This document shows positions 19,225 through 26,246 of a stretch of DNA of 64,000 nucleotides, one piece after another; within the stretch, counting starts at the first letter, position 1; every line of letters starts with the position of its first letter. The translations under genes were made by a program, and so were the position numbers. Below the pieces are notes generated by a model that was not told the DNA's origin, did no database searches, and saw only the letters and a list, made by a program, of their open reading frames with translations. The stretch comes from Nitrospira tepida (GTDB lineage: Bacteria > Nitrospirota > Nitrospiria > Nitrospirales > Nitrospiraceae): the NCBI RefSeq assembly GCF_947241125.1, contig NZ_OX365700.1:434001-498000 (forward strand), in the 5' to 3' direction.

Positions 19225-20478
19225 ATGCCGAAAGCATTTGTACAGTCCGTGGGGACCGGGACGCGGCAGGACCAGGACATCACCCGGCCGCTGGTGTGGC
19301 ATTGGAGGCGAAGCGGCGCAGGATTCACCGTGTGGGTCGTGAGCGAACAGAGCCGCGCGCATGCGGAACGGATGGCGCATGCGCTTGAACTGTCACCCGC
19401 GCAGTACCGAATTGAAATGGTCAGCGACACGGACAATGTCGAGGCCGTCTATCGCGACTGTCTGGCGCTGCTCCGCGATCTGGGACAACAGGGATTCGAG
19501 CCCGACATGATCGAAGTGGACTATACCAGCGGCACAAAGGCCATGACGGCGGGTTTGGTCCTGGCAGCGGTCGCGCATCGGTGCGGGACGCTGAGCTATA
19601 TCAGCGGGGAACGGCATGGCGGCGTCGTGGCGAGCGACACCGAACGCGTGGTGTCCATCGAGCCCCGGCGCATCTGGGCGGATGAGCGGCTGAGACTGGC
19701 CGGCGAGTATTGCCGCGCCTTGCGCTTCGATGCGGCGCTCACGCTGCTCGACAGTGTCAAACCCGTCTGGTTGGGCGACTACGAGCGCCGGCTCGCCGCC
19801 GGCCTGCGGTTGATCGGGACTGGCTACGGGGCGTGGGATCGCTTCGAGTATGGGCGCGCCTCCGGCGAGTTGCGCAAGTTACGGGAGTCGGCGGTGCCGG
19901 ATCTCGACCCGTTCCGGCCGGAGCAGTCCGTGTTGACGCGATTGGTGGCGCTCACTCCCGCGAATGGATTTTCGGCCGACCGGCTGGCCGACCTGTACAA
20001 CAATGCCGGCCGGCGCCTGGACGAGGGCCGTTGTGACGACGCGCTGGCCCGGTTGTATCGACTGACGGAGATGCTGGCCCAGTGGATCTTGCACGGACAA
20101 TACGGGATCGATACCGCCGACGTGGACCTAGCCAAGGCTCCGACTCCGCTTCAGGCGCAGCTTGCAGCCCGCCGCTCGGCCGAGGGCAAGATCCTCATCG
20201 GGCTGGACCTGGATTACCAACTTCTGAAGGCGTTGGACCATCCAGTGGGCCGGCACTTCGACGAGGGCGAATGGCGGGGGATCGGGGTACTGCTCAAGAA
20301 GCGCAACGTGTCGCTCTTGGCTCACGGCCTTGAGCCCGTCTCGAAGAAGGATCTTGAGTCGTTGCGGGACAAACTTCAGGCATTGGTGGCGTTGGAAGTG
20401 CCCGATTTCGTCGACCGGCGTCGCGCGCTGGAATTTCCCTGGCGTCGCGGAAGGGAGGTCGCAAGTGGAGCAGGATGA
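19225..20478 (+). CDS. CARF-HEPN ribonuclease, TIGR02710 family (Csm6/Csx1-like)
   Basis: This 417-residue protein belongs to the TIGR02710/Cas02710 group. A CARF core with VDYTSGTKAMTAGLVLAA (residues 98-115) binds cyclic oligoadenylate. The C-terminal helical region carries RNVSLLAH (R360 to H367), an R-X6-H motif of HEPN ribonucleases. On activation it would degrade RNA nonspecifically, causing dormancy. ATG 19225 follows GGAGG. The stop overlaps an in-frame upstream ATG of cas2, so it is co-transcribed with the adaptation genes. The family call is from sequence pattern only. Confidence 0.82.
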   Translation: MPKAFVQSVGTGTRQDQDITRPLVWHWRRSGAGFTVWVVSEQSRAHAERMAHALELSPAQYRIEMVSDTDNVEAVYRDCLALLRDLGQQGFEPDMIEVDYTSGTKAMTAGLVLAAVAHRCGTLSYISGERHGGVVASDTERVVSIEPRRIWADERLRLAGEYCRALRFDAALTLLDSVKPVWLGDYERRLAAGLRLIGTGYGAWDRFEYGRASGELRKLRESAVPDLDPFRPEQSVLTRLVALTPANGFSADRLADLYNNAGRRLDEGRCDDALARLYRLTEMLAQWILHGQYGIDTADVDLAKAPTPLQAQLAARRSAEGKILIGLDLDYQLLKALDHPVGRHFDEGEWRGIGVLLKKRNVSLLAHGLEPVSKKDLESLRDKLQALVALEVPDFVDRRRALEFPWRRGREVASGAG

Positions 20479-20510
20479 ACGGAGGCTGTGGCGTTCCGAG
20501 GAGCGACTGC

Positions 20511-20789
20511 ATGCGGCGGTTATACCTCATCGCGTATGACGTGTGTGATCCGGGACGGCTGAACCGTGTCCGCGAGCTGCTGAAAGCCTATAGCACCGGG
20601 GGACAGAAATCGGTGTACGAGTGCTGGCTCACACCGGCCGAATTGACCGAGGTCACGGAGACGTTGCGGCGATTGATCGACGCGACCGTGGATCGCGCGC
20701 ACGTCGTTACATTGGACGGCCGAAGCCGACCGCACACGTTGGGCATTGCGGTGCCGCCGGCCGACCCGGCGTTCTTTTATTTCGGGTGA
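20511..20789 (+). CDS. cas2: Cas2, first copy
   Basis: Cas2 forms the dimeric core of the Cas1-Cas2 integration complex. The 92-residue product begins MRRLYLIAYDVCDPGRLNRV, the normal Cas2 first strand with its conserved Asp, followed by SVYECWLTPAEL. ATG 20511 was preferred over ATG 20475 (which overlaps the previous stop) because the Cas2 fold begins here and GAGGAG precedes it. cas1 follows eight bases later. Confidence 0.93.
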   Translation: MRRLYLIAYDVCDPGRLNRVRELLKAYSTGGQKSVYECWLTPAELTEVTETLRRLIDATVDRAHVVTLDGRSRPHTLGIAVPPADPAFFYFG

Positions 20790-20797
20790 TTCGAAGG

Positions 20798-21787
20798 ATG
20801 GGCGGAACCGTCTACATAGACCGCAGGGACGCGGAGCTGAGGGTGGATGGCGGGGCGCTCGCCGTGTACGTGAACGGCGAGCGGAACGGAACGGTGCCGC
20901 TGGCGCCGGTGGACCGGGTGGTGTTGGTGGGGAATCACAAGGTCGAAACCGCCGTGCTCCACCGCCTCTCGGAGCAGGGCATCGCCGTGCTCTTTCTGTC
21001 CGGACGGACCCAGGCCTATCGAGGCCGGCTGGTCGGCCGTCTGCACAACCACGCGCGCCTGCGCGTCCGCCAATATGCGGAAAGCCGCGGGCCGCTTGCG
21101 CTTGAGCTGGCGATGGAATGGATCGCGGCCAAGCTCGCCGGGCAGACCGCGTTGCTGCGGGAGGCGGCGGATGCGCGGCCGGAAGCACGAGCGAGTCTGC
21201 TGCGGGCTGCCGAAATCGTCGGCGACGCGCGCGACAAGGTCGCCGGCGCCGACACCCTGGCCCGCTTGCGCGGCTTGGAGGGTGGAGCGGCGTCGGCGTA
21301 CTTCGGCGCGCTTCCGGCGCTCTTTCCGCCGAGCCTCGGATTCGAGGGACGCGAACGCCGTCCCCCGCGTGATCCGGTCAATGCGTTGCTCTCGCTCACC
21401 TATACCCTGGCCCACTGGGAGTGGGTACGGGAGTGCGAGGTCATCGGCCTCGATCCGCTCATCGGTTTTTACCACGAGTTGGAGTATGGCCGGGAGTCGC
21501 TGGCCTGCGATCTCCTCGAACCGTTCCGCCCGACGGTGGATCGGTGGGTGTGGGAACTGTTCAGAACGCGGCAGTTCGAGCAACGCGATTTTACGTCGGA
21601 CGCCGGCCGGCCCGGCTGCGCCCTCAAGAAGGCGGCCAGAGGACGCTACTACGCGGCCTATGACGCGTGGATCGCTCCGCACCGGTCGCATATGCGGGAG
21701 ACGGTTGAGGCTCTGGCGCGAAGAGTCGTGGACCATGGAGAGAACGCTGTATCTGAACGAAGTGCCGGGGTTGCGTGTCAACCGTGA
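20798..21787 (+). CDS. cas1: Cas1 integrase, complete active-site copy
   Basis: Cas1 is the metal-dependent integrase that inserts spacers at the leader-repeat junction. The 329-residue product has the beta-rich N-terminus (TVYIDRRDAELRVDGGAL) and the helical catalytic lobe. The expected metal ligands are present: E161 in LRGLEGGAASAYF, H226 in GFYHELEYG, and D238/E241 in ACDLLEPFRP. GTG 20786 is an alternative in-frame start. Its last 53 bases overlap the second cas1-like gene in another frame, implying translational coupling. There is no fused reverse transcriptase. Confidence 0.96.
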   Translation: MGGTVYIDRRDAELRVDGGALAVYVNGERNGTVPLAPVDRVVLVGNHKVETAVLHRLSEQGIAVLFLSGRTQAYRGRLVGRLHNHARLRVRQYAESRGPLALELAMEWIAAKLAGQTALLREAADARPEARASLLRAAEIVGDARDKVAGADTLARLRGLEGGAASAYFGALPALFPPSLGFEGRERRPPRDPVNALLSLTYTLAHWEWVRECEVIGLDPLIGFYHELEYGRESLACDLLEPFRPTVDRWVWELFRTRQFEQRDFTSDAGRPGCALKKAARGRYYAAYDAWIAPHRSHMRETVEALARRVVDHGENAVSERSAGVACQP

Positions 21788-22514
21788 CGGCCCGTCGCTG
21801 TGGATCGAGCGGCGCGGCTCGGCTGGACGGCGGGTTCCGGTCCGGCTGGTTCGCCGGGTCCTGATCGCGGGCAACGTGGCGCTCGATACGGGAAGTCTGA
21901 CGGCCTTTGCGGAGCGCGGCGTGCCCGTCGCCTTCCTGAATCGGGCCGGCGAACCGGTGGCGATGGTGATCGGATGCGCGGCGGGGCTGTTCGCGCGCCG
22001 CGCCGAGCAAGCGGCGGCCTTGGAGGACCCCGGAACGCGGGAGCGATTGTCGGCGTGGCTCCGGGCATGGGAACGAGGGCGCCGGCTCACCCTCGCCTCC
22101 CGGCTCGATCCCGTGACCGCGGCACGGTGGCGGCGGGAGGGCCTGCGTCCGCTGGACTACGACACCTGGATCGCGCGGCAGGCCCGCCTGCGCGGCGCGT
22201 CCCCGCGGCGGCGCGGCTTCTTTCACGCCGCGCTCCACACGCTGGCCCTCGAGCGGATTTCGGAGGCCGGATGGGATCCTCATCTGGGCGTGCAGCACAG
22301 GGCGCAAGGCTTGGGCTTGGTTCGAGACTGTGTAGTCGCCCTCCAGGCCGACGCCGACCAGGCGTGGCTGGAGAGCGGAGGGGTCGAGGTCGGTCTTTCA
22401 GATGGAACCGTGTCCCCGGCCTTAGCCGCCTATTTTGAAACCCGCCGCCCTCGCTTGGCGGCGTTCATGCGCCGGCTGCTCGATCAATACGAAGCCATTA
22501 TTCGCGGACGTTGA
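21735..22514 (+). CDS. Divergent second Cas1, predicted catalytically inactive
   Basis: The 259-residue product has a recognisable Cas1 N-terminal sheet (TLYLNEVPGLRVNRDGPSLW, then VRRVLIAGNVALDTGSL and FAERGVPVAFLN) and part of the helical lobe (GWDPHLGVQHRAQGLGLVRD). Compared with the neighbouring Cas1 it is about 70 residues shorter and lacks the LEG-AAR-YF segment with the first catalytic Glu. H188 and D198 can be aligned with the metal His and Asp, but the final acidic ligand position is Val. This suggests a structural, not catalytic, Cas1 paralogue. It overlaps cas1 by 53 bases and is followed three bases later by its own cas2. Confidence 0.8.
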   Translation: MERTLYLNEVPGLRVNRDGPSLWIERRGSAGRRVPVRLVRRVLIAGNVALDTGSLTAFAERGVPVAFLNRAGEPVAMVIGCAAGLFARRAEQAAALEDPGTRERLSAWLRAWERGRRLTLASRLDPVTAARWRREGLRPLDYDTWIARQARLRGASPRRRGFFHAALHTLALERISEAGWDPHLGVQHRAQGLGLVRDCVVALQADADQAWLESGGVEVGLSDGTVSPALAAYFETRRPRLAAFMRRLLDQYEAIIRGR

Positions 22515-22517
22515 CGT

Positions 22518-22796
22518 ATGCGGAGCCGTTACCTTGTGTGCTATGACATTGCCGACGAGGGCCGGTTGACCCGCCTGCACCGGTATCTCAAGAGCATCGG
22601 GGTGCCGGTGCAATATTCCGTGTTCCTCTGCTCGCTGACCTGGCCGGAGTTGCAGGAGGGCTTATCCCGCATCCGCGATCTGATCGACGCGACGGCCGAC
22701 GATGTTCGAGTCTACCCCCTCCCGGCCGATGAGCCGATCACGTCGCTGGGGTCCGGAGACCGCACCCCGGAGGGCACAGTGGTGGTGCTGCCGTGA
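22518..22796 (+). CDS. cas2: Cas2, second copy
   Basis: This 92-residue protein begins MRSRYLVCYDIADEGRLTRL and has SVFLCSLTWPEL, a normal Cas2 fold with the conserved Asp. It clearly differs from the first Cas2 and has a different C-terminus. It directly follows the divergent Cas1, so the order cas2-cas1-cas1-like-cas2 suggests two distinct Cas1-Cas2 pairs or a mixed complex. Its stop overlaps the GTG start of cas6. Confidence 0.9.
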   Translation: MRSRYLVCYDIADEGRLTRLHRYLKSIGVPVQYSVFLCSLTWPELQEGLSRIRDLIDATADDVRVYPLPADEPITSLGSGDRTPEGTVVVLP

Positions 22797-23803
22797 GCGA
22801 GCCGCTTCGGGATAGTGAAGGAGCCCGCGCGTCCTTGCCGGTCACCTTCGGCCGGTTCACGATCGCGCTTGCAGCCGACGCGGCGCTGTGGCTCCCTTCT
22901 TACGCCGGTTCCATGTTCCGCGGCGCCTTCGGTCATGCGCTCCAACGGGTCGTCTGCGCGACGCGGACGTACGACTGCGCCCCCTGTCTGCTCAGGGACC
23001 GCTGTGTGTATCCGTACGTGTTCGAGACGCCCCCGCCTGAAGGCACGCGGGTGATGCGCAAGTATCCGGCGGCGCCGCACCCGTTTGTGCTCCAACCGCC
23101 GGCGGGCGGACGCACGCTGGCTCCCGGCGAGGCATTTGAGCTGGGCCTCACGTTGTTCGGCCGGGCGCTGCGGTGGCTCCCGCACTTCATTTTTACCGTT
23201 GAACGGATGGGCCGCGTCGGATTCGGCTCCCGGCGCGTTTCGGCATCGGTCCTCCACGCGGATGGTTGGCTGGACGGGCGCGCTTGCCGGATCTATTCCG
23301 CCGAGGACCGAACGCTCGCCGCGACCGAGGCCTGTACGCAGGCAGCCTACCTGCCACCGCGCCCGCAGATCGGCGGCGCCGATCATCCGCCTGACGGACG
23401 AATCGCGGTCGAAATCGTCACCCCGCTCCGGGTGAAGTACGAGGAGCGACTTGCGACATCGCTCGAGTTTCATATCCTGGTCCGCGCTCTGCTTAGACGG
23501 ATCGCCCATCTGGCCTATTTTCATTGCGACGGCGATCCATCGGGCATGGCGTTTCGTGAATGGATCGACCTCGCGCATGCCGTGCGGGTCGCTTCATCTA
23601 CCCTGACGTGGTACGACTGGACCCGCTACTCGCAACGACAGCAGGAGACCATGCAGCTTGGTGGACTGGTCGGTCGCGTCGTCTTTGAGGGCCCCGTCGG
23701 GCCATTTCTGCCGCTGCTACGCCTGGGCGAGGTGACCCACGTTGGAAAGGCGACAGGTTTCGGATTAGGACGGTATCGGGTGCTTGATCCCCACGCTGAA
23801 TGA
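22793..23803 (+). CDS. cas6: Cas6 pre-crRNA processing endoribonuclease
   Basis: Cas6 cuts within repeats to release crRNAs. The 336-residue product is a tandem-ferredoxin RAMP protein of the type seen with III-B systems: YAGSMFRGAFGHAL at the N-terminus and a closing glycine-rich loop GKATGFGLGRYRV. A cysteine set C55-X6-C62-X2-C65-X5-C71 could bind zinc, as in many relatives. It starts at GTG 22793, overlapping the second cas2 stop by four bases, so it is translationally coupled to the adaptation genes. Confidence 0.9.
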   Translation: MSEPLRDSEGARASLPVTFGRFTIALAADAALWLPSYAGSMFRGAFGHALQRVVCATRTYDCAPCLLRDRCVYPYVFETPPPEGTRVMRKYPAAPHPFVLQPPAGGRTLAPGEAFELGLTLFGRALRWLPHFIFTVERMGRVGFGSRRVSASVLHADGWLDGRACRIYSAEDRTLAATEACTQAAYLPPRPQIGGADHPPDGRIAVEIVTPLRVKYEERLATSLEFHILVRALLRRIAHLAYFHCDGDPSGMAFREWIDLAHAVRVASSTLTWYDWTRYSQRQQETMQLGGLVGRVVFEGPVGPFLPLLRLGEVTHVGKATGFGLGRYRVLDPHAE

Positions 23804-23815
23804 CCAGCTCGCAGA

Positions 23816-23853
23816 GCGGCGCGGCAGGCGGTACTTCCGCCCGCCCGCCGCGC
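23816..23853. terminator. Possible bidirectional hairpin between cas6 and degP
   Basis: In the 54-base gap between convergent genes, GCGGCGCGGCAGGCGG faces CCGCCCGCCCGCCGCGC across a TACTT loop and can form a very GC-rich but imperfect stem. There is no T-run, so intrinsic termination is uncertain. Confidence 0.3.
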
Positions 23854-23857
23854 GACC

Positions 23858-25381
23858 TTAGATCTTGACGCTGAGAAACAACGAGGCGCCCCGGCGGTTG
23901 ATCAGGAAGAGCGCCGGCTCATCCTTCTTCAGCCCGGAGGCCAGCCGCTCAAAATCTTTGACCGACCGCACCGGCTGCCGATTGATCTCCCGGATGACGT
24001 CGCCGCGGGCTATTCCAGCCCGGTCCGCAGGGCTGTCCGGCTCAACGTCCGCCACGACCACCCCCTTGGTGCCTGACTTGAGGCCCAGTTCGCGGATCGC
24101 GTCTCGATCCAGTTCCTGCACCGCCAAGCCGGCCAACCCGGACTCGCCGGATGGCGAATCGGCCCTGGCGGTTTTCACCTCATCCGGCTGCTCCCCGATC
24201 GTGACCGTGAGGGTTCGTTCACGGCCGTCGCGCCAGACCCGGATCGTCGCCTTCTCGCCGGCCGCAGCCCTGGTGACGAGCCGTTGCAGCGCGGCGGAAT
24301 CCTCGATCGGCTGGTTCTGATAGCCGATGATCACATCGCCCTGCTTCAATCCCGCCTTGTCCGCCGGACTGTCCTCCTTGACGTCGCCCACCAACGCGCC
24401 CTTCTGGTCCGTTAACCCAAAGGACTTGGCGAGGTCCTGATTGATGTCTTGGATGCTCACCCCAAGATAACCGCGGACCACCTTGCCGGTCTTGACCAGG
24501 CTTTCGTAGATCGGCTTCGCCATGGCGGTCGAGACCGCAAACCCGACCCCCTGGTAGCCGCCGGTCTGGGAGAAGATCGCCGTGTTGACCCCGACCAGCT
24601 CGCCCTTCGTGTTCACGAGCGCCCCGCCCGAATTGCCCGGGTTGATCGCTGCGTCGGTTTGAATGAAGTCCTCGTACTGCGTGATCCCCATCTTGCCCCG
24701 GCCGACCGCGCTCACGATGCCGAGCGTGACGGTGGAGTTCAGACCGAAGGGGTTGCCGACCGCCAGCACATAGTCGCCGACCTGGAGCTTGGACGAGTCG
24801 CCCCATGAGACCGTGGGCAGGTTCTTCCCGTCGATCTTGATGACGGCGAGGTCGGACTTCGGATCGGTCCCGACCACCGTGGCCTTGAACTCGCGCTTAT
24901 CCGGCAACGTGACCGTCAACTCGCGGGCCCCCTCCACCACATGGTTATTGGTGAGGATGTACCCGTCCGGCGAGACGATCACCCCGGAGCCCATCCCATC
25001 ACCGTGGGGTCCACGGTCAAAGGGGTTGCGGGGCATGCGGGGGCCGTTCGGACCGCCGAAGGGCCACCCGAACTCCTCCATGCGATCTTTCCATTCCTGC
25101 CGTTGGTCTTTCTTGCCGGAAATGCGTTCTCCGCGGCTGCTGACGGTGATATTGACCACGGCGGGCGTCACCGATTTGGCGATCGGCGCGAAGCCGGTCG
25201 CGGGAAGCGACGCTCCGCTGTCAGCGGCAGGCGCCGTCGATTCCATCGGGGCTTGTGCCTGCTGGAAGCCGGCAGGCGCGGCATGGCTGTCTGCGAACCA
25301 CATACCGCCCCATACCAGCATGACGCCGAGGCCGACGGCGGCGGCGCCGGCCACGACACGCGAACCCATCGATCGATTCAT
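23858..25381 (-). CDS. Periplasmic serine protease, DegP/HtrA (Do) family
   Basis: HtrA proteases degrade or refold damaged envelope proteins. The 507-residue product has an N-terminal membrane anchor or signal sequence (residues 8-30), then a trypsin-like domain with H147 (TNNHVVEG), D177 (KSDLAVIKI) and S251 (NPGNSGGALVN). Two PDZ domains follow (YLGVSIQDINQ onward; GLAVQELDRDAIRELG onward). Length and triad are standard. ATG follows AAGGGAGG. Three TTAA boxes upstream and the nearby two-component system suggest stress control resembling CpxAR-DegP (inference). Confidence 0.95.
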   Translation of the reverse strand: MNRSMGSRVVAGAAAVGLGVMLVWGGMWFADSHAAPAGFQQAQAPMESTAPAADSGASLPATGFAPIAKSVTPAVVNITVSSRGERISGKKDQRQEWKDRMEEFGWPFGGPNGPRMPRNPFDRGPHGDGMGSGVIVSPDGYILTNNHVVEGARELTVTLPDKREFKATVVGTDPKSDLAVIKIDGKNLPTVSWGDSSKLQVGDYVLAVGNPFGLNSTVTLGIVSAVGRGKMGITQYEDFIQTDAAINPGNSGGALVNTKGELVGVNTAIFSQTGGYQGVGFAVSTAMAKPIYESLVKTGKVVRGYLGVSIQDINQDLAKSFGLTDQKGALVGDVKEDSPADKAGLKQGDVIIGYQNQPIEDSAALQRLVTRAAAGEKATIRVWRDGRERTLTVTIGEQPDEVKTARADSPSGESGLAGLAVQELDRDAIRELGLKSGTKGVVVADVEPDSPADRAGIARGDVIREINRQPVRSVKDFERLASGLKKDEPALFLINRRGASLFLSVKI

Positions 25382-25497
25382 TGTGCATCCTCCCTTCGTT
25401 GTGCAGGATTGTGATCCATGCGGCCGGCGAGGATCTCTGCATCAGAGTCCGCCGGCCCGACCTGCTCAGAGGCTAGCAACGGAGGATGAGACCGTAA

Positions 25498-25522
25498 TTA
25501 AGCGGGGATTAAAAGTGGTTAA
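25498..25522. promoter_or_regulatory. Three phased TTAA boxes upstream of degP
   Basis: TTAA occurs at 25498, 25509 and 25519, 10-11 bp apart, about 120-140 bases upstream of the degP start. Helically phased direct repeats are typical binding sites of OmpR-family regulators, and such a regulator is encoded at 27647-28318. The link is inferred. Confidence 0.35.
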
Positions 25523-25524
25523 GT

Positions 25525-25576
25525 TTTCGATCCGGCGAGCGGCAGCACGATCGTGAAGGTCGAGCCGGCGCCGGGG
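25525..25576 (-). repeat. 52-bp duplicate of the sensor kinase gene 3' end (left copy)
   Basis: These 52 bases are identical to 26253-26304. Read on the minus strand the copy encodes GSTFTIVLPLAGSK and then a T and a TAA stop, so it looks like a complete kinase C-terminus. The intact kinase uses the right-hand copy. The two copies bracket the ParE TA cassette. Confidence 0.9.
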
Positions 25577-25590
25577 ATACCGTCGGTATC
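25576..25590. repeat. Small perfect inverted repeat at the duplication junction
   Basis: GATACC-GTC-GGTATC begins at the last base of the 52-bp duplication. Its position at the junction suggests involvement in the insertion event, but it is short enough to be chance. Confidence 0.4.
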
Positions 25591-25627
25591 TCGTCGAACG
25601 TGGAGGTGCTGCCCTCGGGGCTTGGGA

Positions 25628-25914
25628 CTAGATTTCCAGGTGAAGTAGGCGGGCTGCGTGATGTACGGTCAGAATGTGGACTTCTTCGCGGATGAGCCGA
25701 TACACAATCCGGTAGAACCATGGATCACTTCGCGTATCACCGGATCGGCCATTTCTGGAACGATGCGTCCTGACTGAGGGAACACGGCCAAACGCTCCAC
25801 CGCCGCCACGATTCGTTCGGCCACCAGTTGAGCGGCATGCGGCGAATCTCGTGCAATAAACTGTTTGATGGCTTGAACGTCAGCAACCGCCCGCCGGGTC
25901 CAGACGATGGTCAT
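25628..25914 (-). pseudogene. ParE/RelE-type toxin, frameshifted
   Basis: The frame from 25914 reads MTIVWTRRAVADVQAIKQFI and on to PVIREVIHG, a standard ParE/RelE start, then runs out of frame into GSTGLCIGSS and stops at 25669. A different frame picks up exactly there with YRIVYRLIREEVHILTVHHA and ends with LLHLEI and a TAG at 25628-25630, the normal family C-terminus. One base has been lost after the codons for VIHG. The toxin should be inactive. It overlaps its antitoxin by four bases. Confidence 0.85.
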
Positions 25915-26093
25915 CCGAGAAGCTGGCGAACCGCGTCGGCATGTGGAACAGTTTCACCTGCCTCCGATTGCCGTAACCCTTCTTCGACTTTGGCGAGAAA
26001 GCACAGCCGTTCGATCGCGTCGTCGAGCGTCGCATTGTCCGGCAATCCCTCGACAGCCTGAAGGATCTTCTGCTTGGCGGTCTGAACGCTCAT
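25911..26093 (-). CDS. Small antitoxin of the ParE cassette
   Basis: The 60-residue protein (MSVQTAKQKILQAVEGLPDN, then TLDDAIERLCFLAKVEEGL) has the short helical pattern of antitoxins paired with ParE-like toxins. Its stop overlaps the toxin start (ATGA). With the toxin broken it may persist only as a remnant or as an antidote to related toxins. Confidence 0.75.
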   Translation of the reverse strand: MSVQTAKQKILQAVEGLPDNATLDDAIERLCFLAKVEEGLRQSEAGETVPHADAVRQLLG

Positions 26094-26120
26094 GGTCGTG
26101 ACTCCGTGGTTGCGGGTCTT

Positions 26121-26149
26121 ACTCTAAGAGACCGGAGGGTTGGCGTCAA
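26121..26149 (-). promoter_or_regulatory. Promoter of the ParE cassette
   Basis: On the minus strand TTGACG (26144-26149), a 17-base spacer and TAGAGT (26121-26126) form a sigma70-like promoter 28 bases before the antitoxin start. Confidence 0.45.
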
Positions 26150-26246
26150 CTTTCGCCAGGTTTAACGAGAGGAGGGTGCATATGCGAGTTAACCTGGCTT
26201 GAAAGGGATCGCGACGATCTTGCTGGACCAGAATTTCTGATTTGGG

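Noticed and set aside
20475-20510. Longer Cas2 start at ATG 20475
   Set aside because: It overlaps the previous stop neatly, but the Cas2 fold begins at 20511, which has its own ribosome site.
20798-21787. Reverse-transcriptase-linked Cas1 to explain antisense spacers
   Set aside because: No RT domain is fused to either Cas1 and none is encoded in the window. Selection after DNA acquisition remains the simpler explanation.
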